Positions 49,409 through 60,970 of a DNA stretch of 64,000 nt are shown piece by piece. The DNA lies in assembly GCF_958979055.1 (NCBI RefSeq), contig NC_084894.1:8686501-8750500 (forward strand), written 5' to 3'. The position numbers and the translations under genes are program-made. How positions within the stretch are numbered: position 1 is the first letter of the stretch; each line of letters opens with the position of its first letter. This DNA comes from Alnus glutinosa (taxonomy: Eukaryota; Streptophyta; Magnoliopsida; Fagales; Betulaceae). Under the pieces are notes generated by a model. That model ran no database searches and was not told where the DNA came from. It worked only from the letters and a program-made list of their open reading frames with translations.

Positions 49409-52400
49409 CAATTGCAAGTTGTGCTTGCAATTAGGAAAGACAACAAGTGCGTGGAATGGTCCAACACCAACCACTTATGAAAATATATAATATAATAATA
49501 AATGCTTTTTACTTTCAGCATCTTCTCTTTTTTTTTCTTGTCTGCCTCTTTTATTTAATTATTATTTTGTTCTTTCCTCTTTTTATCTGTCAGCATCTTC
49601 CTTCTTCTTCTTTTCCTTTCTTTATTCTTTTATCCTCCTATTTCTCGCCGATCACAGACACTCAGTGAGACACTGAGAGTGGGAGCCAGAGAGTGAGAGA
49701 AGAGAGAAGTAGAAATTGAGAGGGGGAGAAGCAGAATTTGAGAGAGAAAGAAGGATTTGTCGTGAGAAAGATGCTGGGAGAAGTAGTGAACCGGAGAAGA
49801 CCCGAACGACCCATGGAGATCCGGCGAGTAAGAGAACCGATCCTCCATGATCGGCAAATGAGGCTGAAAGTCCGACGATGGAGGGGCTCCGGCGGAACTC
49901 AGAGGCTCGAATCCGCAGCCCGTTAACCCAGAAAACCCGTGACCCAGCCGAACCCGTAGCAGACCCAAACAATCCGACTCTGGAGCAGACCCAGCAGCAA
50001 CCCGGAACCCGAACCTCGTAAGCCCACACCATGCAAACCAGACCTCGGCAAGCACGAACTCGGGACCATGACTTCCGAAGCACGCAACCCATATGACCGA
50101 TAATGGAGGAAAAGGGGGAGACCAGCTGTTACCCAGGAGAACCCCTGTGGTCGCACGTGTCAAACAGCAACTCGAACGTGTTGACAGTAGATTCCAGCAC
50201 CGGCCAGGCGACCGTGTGCAGTGCTACTTCAAGAAGGGCACCGTGAACTTCTACACGAGACCAATCGAAGAGTTGACTGTACTTGTTGACTTGAATACTA
50301 AACAAGTGGTGGAGATTTCAGATAAGGGCAGCAGCATACCGATCCAAAAGCCGTAGCCCAGAACCTCGTAAGCCCATACCACCCGAACCCTTCTATATAT
50401 ATATATATATATATTCAGTACATGCATATATAAATATATATATATCAAATACCAAACTATACTTTATATATATATATATATGATTTTCTGTCAATTCAAA
50501 TAAGGAACAAAGTTATAGTAAATATAATAATTACTTATATTGATGTCTATTAAAAAAATATTATTATAATATTTATGTAAATGGAAAAATACATAATTGT
50601 GCTATAATTATATAAGTATTGATAAAACGATCCTTATGAAAATAAGTATTTTAAAAATACAAAAGAATATTACCAATATGAAATATTTGACATTATAACT
50701 AAATTAATTTGTACGTCATGATTACAGTGTCTAGATAATGTTAGAGAGGCTTAAAGTTAGATATTGATTATAGTTATAGGTTTGATTATAAGCTTGAATA
50801 TTATGTACATGAGCTCTATAATTTATGAGGAAATAAATATAGAGCATTGTTGTTGGGTTATCTAGTTTGATCATGTAATGCATTGTTTTAGAGATCGAGT
50901 GTTATGGAAATTGAGTATGCTGTTTTACTGTGAGTTCTTTAATATATGATAATTGTTAGAGTTAATATGTTTTGTTAATTGGTTTGGTAATTGGATTGAT
51001 GCTCCCTAGAAATGATTAGGTCTTGTTTGGAGTTTTAGTATTTTTATGGAAATATGGATTATGGTATTAATGTTTGAAAATTAACATGTTGGATTCTAGT
51101 CATGATGATTGCTTCTATTTATGTATGTATGTGACTTTGGAGTTCATGTTTAGGCATGAGTTCCTAGAAGTAATGATATTGACCCTGTATGCACATGTAT
51201 ATGTATTTGTTGCAGATGATGAACTGAGACTGCATAAAAAGGGCTGTAAGTATTTTTATACTTACTGAGGGTAGTACTGGATTTCAATAATGTTGTGTTT
51301 ATGTTTTATTTTAATTGGATGCGTGTGACTGATTATTGCATACTGTTAATAATCAACCTATTAATATTGGGCGCAACGTCTCCCAAAGGTTCATGATAGA
51401 GTTGAACCGGAAACAATAATAATCATATTGATTGGAACGGCTTTCAAAGTACTAGAGGAGGGAGGTCTCCGATAGTGCGAAAACAAGTTAATTAAAATGT
51501 AATGTAGAGGGAACGGCCTCGAGAAAGACGCTGACCGGGGGAACGGCCCTTACAAGAGAGGAGTGTAATCACTATATAAACTGTTAAACTTTGCATGAAA
51601 ACTATCACCACATCATTATGTCATATCTGTGCCTTAAAATAACGCATAAATCATGATGTTGTTGAATGACAGTTAGCTCACTTATGGAACTATGGGATTG
51701 TGGCGGTAACCACCTTCTCATAGATGTTTGCGCAGGTACTGAAGATTATGGAATGGATTAACTGCTAGCTTAAGAGATTTAAAGCTGTGTAGTTAGGATT
51801 TTAGTACTTGTACTCATAGATGTTTGTACTATTTGCTTGTAATATGTCTAGACATTTACCTGTAATTAATAAGTTCCATGCATGCTTTAGTGTCACATGT
51901 GACATATGTTTCTTTGTAATTAGTGTAAAGACTTTTAATGTATTTTCTAGAAGATGTCAGTTTAAAGCTCTGAATATATCGTAAGGGAATTGTCCCTATC
52001 GGTAATGTTTTAAAAAAAAAAGATATTCGTATTTTTCCGCTGCTAGATTTTATCAACTCTGAAAGGTTAACGATACGTGATTATCCAGATATAATCACTT
52101 ACGCTCTTTTGTAAAAAGCGGGTCGTTACAAATAATCTTGTGCAAATTGGAACGAATATTCCCTCCAGGTTTTTTTACATCCATGGTGCACGTAATCATA
52201 CATTTAGTACGTGAATGCAAACTGGGCGGACCGGTACACTACAGGTGGATGTATCCCGTTGAGAGGTAATGTTAAAATTCTGTTAACTTGACATTTGTTC
52301 AACCGAATGACCTATTACAATATATATGTCTTATGTGATGGTCTCATGGTCTGGCTTTAATGTAGGTGCCTTGGTAGATATAAACGTACCGTTCGTAATA

Positions 52401-53515
52401 AGGCCGCACCCGAAGGGTCTACTGCAGAGGGTTACATTGCAGATGAATTGTTGACATTTTGCTCGCGATATTTAGTGAACGCGCCAACGGTCCACAATAA
52501 GGCCCCAAGACACCAAGAGGAATCGAGAGGGGCGACCAATTGGATAAAACTTGATAATATCACGTTTGAGCAAGCACACCGATATATTTTATTCAACTCT
52601 GACGATTTCCTTCAATTTCGCACGTGAGTGACATTAGTAAATACGTATTATACGCCTCTAAATACAATGAAAAATAATATATACATATTTTGTTGACGTA
52701 TAGGATGCACATTGAGTCGCTAATGGAACAAAACAACTGGGAACGTATCTCGCATCAACAGTTGGAGAAGCAACAGAGGGACCAATTTTGTAGTTGGTAC
52801 AAGTCATACGTAAGAGAATTGTTGGTTTGAATAATTATTTGCCTATAAAAGCATGATGAAACCCGGATTTTTAAACAATGTGTCTAAATCACAGGTTGAT
52901 AAGTTGGCCGAGGCGGATAGAAGGACATTGGGAGAGAAACTTGTAAGTCATGCTAAAGGCCCAATGTGATGCTGTAGAATATAAGCGGTATGTGGTTAAT
53001 GACGTGTTATACCGCACCCTGAATGTCGACGAAGAAAAAAAAAGTCAAACAGTGGAGTGTGTGTCACCACTGAAGATGGTCCCACCTACTACGGTAAGCT
53101 AACTCGAATAATCGAGGTTACATACTACGACTTGACACGGTATGTGCTTTTCAAGTGCGATTGGGCCGACATTCAACCGAATAAGGGATACAAAAAAGAC
53201 GAATATGGATTCGATCTTGTCAATTTCAAGAACCTAATACACACGGGTGCGCGACTAACCGATGATCCGTTCGTACTACCAAATCAAGTATCGCAGGTGT
53301 ATTATGTCGAGGATCCTAAAAATCCAAATTGGGCTGTTGCTGTAAGGACAAAACCTAGAAATGTGTACGATGTTGGCAGTGGTGAAAGTGATGATTATGT
53401 TGAGGCTGACAGTTATCATGAGCACGAGCCGTTCAACGTCAACGTAACGGGTGACGTTGGTTTTGATGACATTGATTATGCACGTGCTAATGTACCGGCC
53501 ACCCAAGTAACATAA
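46825..53515 (+). pseudogene. TNP2-type CACTA transposase, broken
   Basis: It starts MDKSWMKLPRSSREYIRGV, the transposase-associated N-terminal domain. Then come a CPCKKC motif, the TNP2 core (WHAQGRTKDGVLRHPADGEA, VPYNLPPWMCMKQSYFMLSL, NIDVMHTEKNVVDNILGTLL) and the DUF4216 C-terminal region (YYGKLTRIIEVTYYDLTRYV, LVNFKNLIHTG, DDPFVLPNQVSQVYYV). Later exons include 52136-52265, 52366-52623, 52704-52809 and 52895-52942. Lesions: a 2-bp TG gain at 46931-46936; loss of the DGFNPFG region with a frame change near 47862; a solo LTR in the exon; a premature stop and frameshift near 52965-53055. It cannot make a full transposase. Confidence 0.85.
48959..52130 (+). mobile_element. 3172-bp solo LTR inserted in the transposase exon
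   Basis: It starts TGTAGCGCCCCAG and ends GGGTCGTTACA (TG...CA). AATAA flanks both sides (48954-48958 and 52131-52135), and removing the insert restores the TNP2 reading IPIILCKLERIFPP. It has no gag or pol. The length and the end sequence fit the large LTRs of Tekay/Del-type Ty3 retrotransposons. An (AT)n tract lies at 49371-49402. Confidence 0.9.
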
Positions 53516-53693
53516 TAATTGTATGTATGAATATGGTTAAACTATGATATAGAATTCAAATATATGGTGTCTAGAATGACTTACTTATAGTTGTCTCACT
53601 TTTATTTTCTTTGCATGTCGTTTCTGTTGCAAAAATATTGTATACTTTATTTACTATTAAATGTGACCCATTTTCATGTGTTTGTAGGTAGAC

Positions 53694-55644
53694 ATGGTCC
53701 CTAAACAAAGAATGCCGCGACGAGGAAAGGATTTTTGGATGCCTATAGACCGCACACCGATTGAGCGGCCGATTGTAGGGTCGGACGATACGACACAAGA
53801 CCCTAATGAGACACAAGGGGGCATAGATTGTCAGTATGTACTACATGAGCGACCGGTTGTAGGGTCGAACGATACGACACAGGACCCTAACGAGACACAA
53901 GGGGGCGTACATTCTCAGCATATAGTACATGACCAACCGGTTGTAGGGTCGAACGATACGACACAGGACCCTAACGAGACACAAGGGGGCGTACATTCTC
54001 AGCATATAGTACATGACCAACCGGTTGTAGGGTCAGACGAAACGACACAAGACCCTAACGAGACACAAGGGGTTGTAGATTCTGAACAATGTGTAGCACC
54101 TGATATGGAGTTTGGATCATCAGCACAATCAGTACCCGAGACTTCACAACATAGTGGTACTACTCGGGTGCAGCGTATATTACGGGATGGGAAAGTTTAC
54201 ACAATAGGTATGAATTATTTTTATATTTGATGGTAGTCAATCACTTTAGTAATCTTTTACTATTATAGTAATAATCAAGTGTGACTAACATTTTTTTTTA
54301 TGAGTTGCAGATGAGCAGGGTAGAAAGAATGTTAGGACTGTTGGTAGTCCTAAGGACATATGGCACATACCTGATGGGGAAAAGGTGGTGATTGAATTCA
54401 ACCTATCCTACCAACCAACCGGCCCGGGGGTTGAGAAATTTAGAAGAATTTGTGGGAAGATCATAAGAAGTGGTAAATTCGTACGGCTGCATGGTAACTG
54501 GAGGACATTACCATTGGAAGGAAAGGAAGATATGTGACGCACCCTAACGGTAAAAAAATTTCTATTTCCATGTCAATAATTTCTTATTTATAGTTTTGTA
54601 GTCTTACATTTCCAATTAATTAAGATATGGGATATCATTTTCTGTGTAGCAAAAATTTTATTTTGAGCTTATTCACCTACTCGCGCACATAAAAAGATTA
54701 ACGTTGATGGACCTAGCAAAGAAAAGAAGGCAACACAAGTACGAGGTGAAGAAGAGTCTAAAGTTGAAACAAGGTGATACCGTACAATCTGTGGTCAGTA
54801 GGGCTTCACCAGCGCCAGTGTTTGATGCAGAAGACTTCGAAATGCAAGTTTATACGTGGTTGTCTTCGGCTGATAAGGTATTTTAATGTATTTTTTATTG
54901 GTCTTTTCTTTATAGAAGAAATCCACATATTTACATTACCAAATTTATAGGAGAGAGCGTTGAAGTCCAAGATAAGCCGTGGCCAAAACACACTTCTTCA
55001 CACTTTGGGATCGAAGAGCATCGCACAGGTTGCACGAGAAATGGTACGTCTAATAGATAAACGTTCACGGCTTGTATGTACTGGGGTAATATAATAAGCT
55101 TATAACTGATAATGTTAATGATATTGCAGGAAGAAGACATAGGAGAAACATTGAACCGAGATGATATGTTCATTGTCTCGCACACCAAGAAAGATGGGAA
55201 CCCTATGAATGCGGCGGCTAGAGAAACTATCGTAAGTGGTAAATACAACATATTAGTTCTAGGTTCAAATTCTCACCCTTGGATGTTTTGTGCAGGAGAA
55301 GATAAGAGAAATTATTGAGAATCAGTCGCCTGCAGAACGAGTGTGTTCACAGGGGTCAGTCTATTGGTCGCAGAACGATGCGTGTGCACAAGTGCTAGGA
55401 CGAGAACATCCCGGTCGTTACGCGGGGTAGGGCTAGGGCCGACTCCCGGTAAATCCACCTCTTATACTTCCGGACAAGGATCGATCTCTAGTGCGCGTAC
55501 TCCCAAAGAATAAGAAATGGCTGCTGAGATGGAACGTTTGAAGACTTTGTACGAAGCACAACAGGAAGAGCTTGCAGCTGTCAAATGTATGGTAGCCTTG
55601 ATTATGGCAGAGAAACAATCATCAATGGGAAACAACGAAGAAGG
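53694..55644 (+). pseudogene. Second CACTA gene (plant Transposase_24 / Ptta-like), broken
   Basis: Exon 1 is 53694-54207, exon 2 starts at 54311, and further exons follow at about 54650-54875, 54952-55044, 55130-55230 and 55296-55644. Exon 1 holds four 28-residue repeats (PVVGSNDTTQDPNETQGGV, then HSQHIVHDQ). Downstream motifs fit Transposase_24 (EFNLSYQPTGPGVEKFRRI; RDDMFIVSHTKKDGNPMN; RGVGLGPTPGKST; coiled coil MERLKTLYEAQQEELAAVK). A TGA at 54535-54537 replaces the expected Trp (DMWRTL), with a frameshift near 55420 and a stop near 55511. A last exon could lie at 56714-56866. TNPA-like proteins bind the subterminal repeats; that role is inferred. Confidence 0.65.
53769..54104 (+). repeat. 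84-bp coding minisatellite, four units
   Basis: Units start at 53769, 53853, 53937 and 54021. The two middle units are virtually identical over 84 bp, and each unit encodes 28 residues, so the frame is kept. Confidence 0.9.
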
Positions 55645-57459
55645 TGATGTTTTGGTTTACACTTAACTTTGCCATCTTCAGTCACTAATTGTCCCCTCTT
55701 ACTGTTCATTGAGATTGTTTTATTTTTATTTCAAATTTCACTAGAATAATTTATGGTTGAAGATGAATGCTAATAGTTAAGAGGAATGTTATATTATATG
55801 CTTAGGTTGAATCTTGGAATTCTCGTGAACATGTCTTTTTAGTTATTGGGGGAAAACGTCGTCAACTCGTATTTTCTATTAGCTACAATTTTAGCTACTT
55901 ATCAATGATCTTTTGTAGAACTTGCTACTCTTTGGTAAATGGTCATGCTTTTGTAAATTATCCAAATGTGGGATTATTCAGTGTCTGATAGTAGAGTAAT
56001 ATTGCTAGTGGTGCTTTGGTTTGTATTAATATCTGCATAAAGCTTTTAGCTTTCATTCATGTAGTTTAACCTTGTTGTCGCATCATTGTTTGTTCATTGC
56101 CATGCCACAAAAATGCTGTCATAACATTTTGCATGTTCAATTGTAGTTTTAGGGTCTGAGTGGAACATTTTCTTCCAATTAGAGGTGATCTGAAGGCATG
56201 TGCAAATACTATATATATATATAAGTCTATTTCTATCTTTTTCATCACATTTTCAGTCTTTTTGTTTTACTGAAAGGCATGTATTATTGTGCTATAGCTC
56301 CCTGATGATGATTGTAGTGTACGTATGTGTTCATAGTTTGTTTCTAAACAAGCAAAATCCGATGCATTAATTTATTATTTTATTTCTACGTATATACTTT
56401 CTTATTGTAGTGGCGGTACTGTTACCTATCAAACAATTGATGTCGATTAGGTCAAGTATTTGATTGATAATGCTGTTGAGCTTGAGAAGATAATAATTGA
56501 TCCTCGATGTCAAATTATGAATATTGAATCGCCATGGGAGTATGATGAGATAGTCTTGTGTGTACAAAACTTTTGAACACCTTCTCATTACTTGTGTTTA
56601 GTTTTCACCTAAAAACATGTTAATCATCTTTTCAAAAAAAAAAAAAAATGTTAATCATAACTTCATTAAGATGATTCTTACCTAACAATTTGAGATTTGT
56701 ATACCTATTGCAGAAAACACTGGAAGCAGAAATGAACAAGATGGTTGAAGCAAGCAATGCACACAAGGTCGTAAATCAGATTAATTCTCCTCTGGGCCGG
56801 CTTGCATGCATTGATGATTATAATTGTGTATGGAAACAACTTGTTTTAATATTTTTGGATTTTTAGTTATGTATTTATATTTGAATTTTGTAATAGGTTA
56901 CGTTGTGAGTAACCTAGTACGTTGTGAGTTGTTTAATTATGTTTTAAATATGTAAGCTATTGGACTATTGTTATGTTGTGAGTTGTTTGAATTTGGAAAT
57001 AGATTTGGATTTGAATTTGTATTTGAATTTAGATTTGAATTTGGGATTTTGGAAATGGATTGGAAATGTTGTATTAGGGGTTTTTTTTTTGGATTTTAAA
57101 TATATATTTTTAAAAAAATAAAAATAATTCTGGACGGTTTAGGCCCAAACCGTCAAGAATTATTCGGTATTCTCCACATAATCAATCCCAAACGGTTTGG
57201 GCTCAAACCGTCTGTAAATTACGGACGGTTTGGGCCCAAACCGTCCATAATTTTTACAGACGGTTTGAGCCCAAACCGTCCGTAAATATATACGGACGGT
57301 TTTACCCGAACCGTCCGTAATTTTTTACAGACAGTTTTGGTAAAACCGTCCGAAATTGCGGACGGTTTTACTAAAACCATCCGCAAATTATTTTACCGAC
57401 CCATTATCCTGGACGGTTTTAAACCGTCCAGAAAAAACCGTCTGGACCTTTTTCCAGAC

Positions 57460-57499
<40 letters not shown>

Positions 57500-57557
57500 T
57501 TTTTAATTTCTGGACAGTTTAAAATCGTCCAAAAATCCCATTTTTTTTGTAGTGCAG

Positions 57558-58078
57558 TCCTTATTCTTTATTAAACCACATAAACCTTAAGCCACCCGAG
57601 TTCCAAGTTGCAAAGGACATTCTATAAAAGAAAGGCTTGAGTTATGAAGCTACTATAGTAGAAGAAAAACGGGTCGTTTGTTAGGATACAAGTCAGTGTC
57701 TTGTAACACCTCACTTCAAAATCATATATTAAAATGCGAAACCAAGTGTAATGATATGCGGTAAATAAAGGTGAATGATTAGGATAATGATTATGGGAGC
57801 AAGTATGCTGCAAAGTTAAGATAGGTTTCCCAAAGGCCATCAAAGCACTGAAAACACTGTCTTAAAAGGAAAAATATTTTATTTTGAACTCCATAAAGAC
57901 AATTACCAAGCTTGAAAGAATTACCATGGCGTGGGTCTCGAAATGAGCTTTTTGGAATGGGACCACACGCCCAATTTTGAGACCCGTACTCTAGGACGGA
58001 GCCATAAACTATTATGGGCAGGGGCCAGGATCCCAAACAATTTGTTGCTAAGGGCCAGTACATAGGCTAATATATATA

Positions 58079-58109
<31 letters not shown>

Positions 58110-59271
58110 TTAAAAATTTTTTGTTCTGAGGAATTGCGCCCCCCCTACCAAAAGTTATGCCTCTTTTCTAAACACTGCGCGGTGTTGTTTGAGACCAGCG
58201 ATCAAACGGTCCAGAATTCTCTCTAAAAATTCTCAAGCGTTCATATCTTTGGTGAGTTTTCTTGCAAAAGAAGCAAAAGTCCCTTTTATTAGCGACAGTG
58301 AAGAAATTCAATTTTGAATTGGAGAACCCAAACTCAACATACTCACATATAAATAAAACGCTAGCCATCAAAACCACTACCCACTCCTTTTGAGAATCCA
58401 ACTCTGAACCCTAGCTTGAGTTTCTGTACTGCAATGTTTTCTCTCAAAAAGAAGCCTTCCACAGCCTACACATTGTTCTCCGCTTACGCGTCCTTCGTCG
58501 CTTCCATGATGCTGGTCTAGTCCATGGTCAACAAGCTCGTCCCCCACGAGCTTTGATCCTACCTCCACTCTATTTCTTCTATAGTGGATAGTTTCATAGG
58601 GTTGACTATGAAAGACAAACTAGTTTACTAACTAGTCACCTTTCTATCTCTCTTTCACTCTTTTATTACTAGAAGACAAAATAAGACTTAGAGAAGAGTA
58701 GAGAAAAGAGATAAGAGTAGAGGAAATATTCTTCACTTTTTCTTATATTTCAAAACACCTTACAAAGCCCATATATATAGGCATACAAAACACAAACGAC
58801 TAAAGCTTTTTTTTTACTTCTTCTTTATTACAATAACTTAACACCAATAACTCTTCTAATTTAATACTTCAGTTGAAGAGAACTTAAGACATCAATAAAC
58901 TAAATGCCTTTATTAAAAAAATCTCTTAATTACTAGCTTCTTTATTAAATATCCTTCTTACGTTTTGGATTTGTTGAGTTTCCAACAGACTATTCCCAAG
59001 TCTTTTTTTTTTTTTTTCAAGAAAAAAAAAATTCTTATGATCATCGACTCCTCTGAAGAGAATTCCATCAATGATAATGAGGACTTGGTCATATTTCCAT
59101 TAAAATCACCATTCTCAACAGTAAAACAACACGATATCAATATTTTCAACAATTAGTATCTTTAAAAACTTCCACAAAATAACACCTAAAACCTTAACAT
59201 GCAGCCACACCAAAAAAAAAAAAAATAGAGGAAAGACTTACCTATGAAGCGTTTTCTTCTCCTCAACTCCT

Positions 59272-59311
<40 letters not shown>

Positions 59312-60970
59312 GTGTACATGTGTGTTGCGTTCAAGCGAGGGTGAAGAAAAAGAAAATGAAACTTTTCCTTCACCCCCAACGTTTAAAAGTCTCGCATGCA
59401 CATGTAAAACCAAGTTCGTTTGAACGAAACGTGGCAACCTGCATTAAATTGAACGTCAAATCTCACATACTCACATGTGTGAACCCCTGTTCATTTGAAC
59501 AAAACTATACTTCATTCAAACGAACTTGACAGATCCAATCTTGACTGGTTGTCCTTGCCCAGATTTGAATTATAGTTGTTTTATCTCACATGCCCGTGCG
59601 TAACATTACCACGTGAAAATGTCATTTCGATCGTTTGAACAAACTCACCCAAAACTATTTTGCAAATAAAAGAAAAAAAAAAAAAAAAAAAAAAGCTTCC
59701 AATGTCATCCATCCTAAGGGCCGAACACTCACATACTAAAAAATCATCATATTCTGCTTATACCATGTACATCTTTTTATTTTACACAACTTAGTCTTCA
59801 TATTTTTTTTTTCTCTTTTTCCGTATTTTCTTAAGTGGGGTATTACACTCTTTAAGTGTTGTTTCGGGTTGTTTGAGTTTTTCAATTTCTTCTACCTATG
59901 TATTCATTACATGGGTACCCAATTGATGACTTTGATTATTCTTACATATACTCTTCAAATCAAATTCTATGGAGTATTTTTATTTTAGTAATAGGTCCTT
60001 ATTGACATGGTCATGCCCGGAACTCATAATAATCAATTCATATTAAATCTATCTTAATTAAGGGGATATTTCGTGACGTAGCGGTAGTATAGACATGATT
60101 AAAAAACTATGTTTTCAATTCACAAATCAACACACATTGATAATGATAAACTGAAATATTATTGATCTAAAAAATTGAATTCCAAATACCATTATTTCAA
60201 AACTATAGTGAACTTATAAAGTTACAAAAGGTACTAAAATCTCTTAAGAAAGGAAATAAAACAGAAGAAAAACAAAATTATTATGGAAAAACTTGGCATT
60301 AAATGCAATCTAAAGATCGATAGATTTTAAAAATCTTCTAAACGGAGAAATAGAGGTCTATGGGAAGCGATCATTCTACAGATCTTTCAAATCACATAAT
60401 CAATTAATCGTCTCCTTTTCGTATTGGTGTAAATCCTTGATTTGGTTCATTAATGTTCTAGCTATTAGAAGCCAATTAATTAATCACGTCGGCACTAACA
60501 GGCCTGACGGTAAATCCTCACTCCCCCTTTCGATCTAAGGGTAAACCCTTGCTTTCTATTGACCCCAATGGTAAGGTATGACACCCATGCATCCTACATC
60601 ATTTCATATCTAGATAGATATTATGGCTTCCATCTCGAGGGTTGGTATTCTCACAACGTTAAATGCAATTATCCAACATATTGAGGTTTTAACCATACAA
60701 GATCTCACTCCTAGATAAATCAAAGTAACATGCACTACATGTTTGAGTTCAGAAGCCTCTCATAATTAAGAATCAATATTATTTGCAATAGTGAGTTCAA
60801 TTATTCATTGGACAGTAATTCTTATATAGAATACTAATTCATGGTACGTGGTCCAGTTTAGTGTATCCCAAATGCACCAACATATCAATTAGAAATCACA
60901 ACTTAATTCCTTGATCAAGATAAATAATTATAATTGATATGCTATAGTCTTGTTAAAAGAAACGCCCAAT
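57558..60970. other. Intergenic DNA between the CACTA element and E
   Basis: Positions 57558-57720 continue the LTR-like sequence that begins at 43784. An AAA-ATPase fragment lies at 58434-58585. A CT repeat (59280-59308) and an A run (59671-59692) are present. The remainder, including 60470-60900 just 3' of E, shows no recognisable gene. Confidence 0.5.
58434..58585 (+). pseudogene. AAA-ATPase (BCS1-like) N-terminal fragment
   Basis: The frame reads MFSLKKKPSTAYTLFSAYAS, FVASMMLV, stop, SMVNKLVPHEL, stop, SYLHS. This matches the N-terminal AAA-ATPase-associated region of plant BCS1-like ATPases (AYASMAGSMMLARS..NDLVP..LRSYL). Two stops replace Arg codons, and the ATPase domain is absent. 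Confidence 0.6.

Larger units (their letters stand above)
44559..57554 (+). mobile_element. 12,996-bp CACTA (En/Spm) transposon, decayed autonomous form
   Basis: It starts CACTACAAAAAAAAATGGGA and ends with the complement of CACTACAAAAAAAATGGGA, a TIR of about 29 bp. CAG flanks both sides (44556-44558 and 57555-57557). Both subterminal zones hold GACGGTTT / AAACCGTC palindromes: about six pairs at 44590-44790 and nine or ten at 57130-57535. The interior encodes a TNP2-type gene and a second, Transposase_24-type gene, both broken. A solo LTR (48959-52130) lies in the first. Without that LTR the element would be about 9.8 kb, a normal size. Confidence 0.93.

Noticed and set aside
49630..50163. 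Reading frame of 177 codons on the minus strand
   Set aside because: It lies inside the solo LTR, overlaps other open frames and resembles no protein I know.
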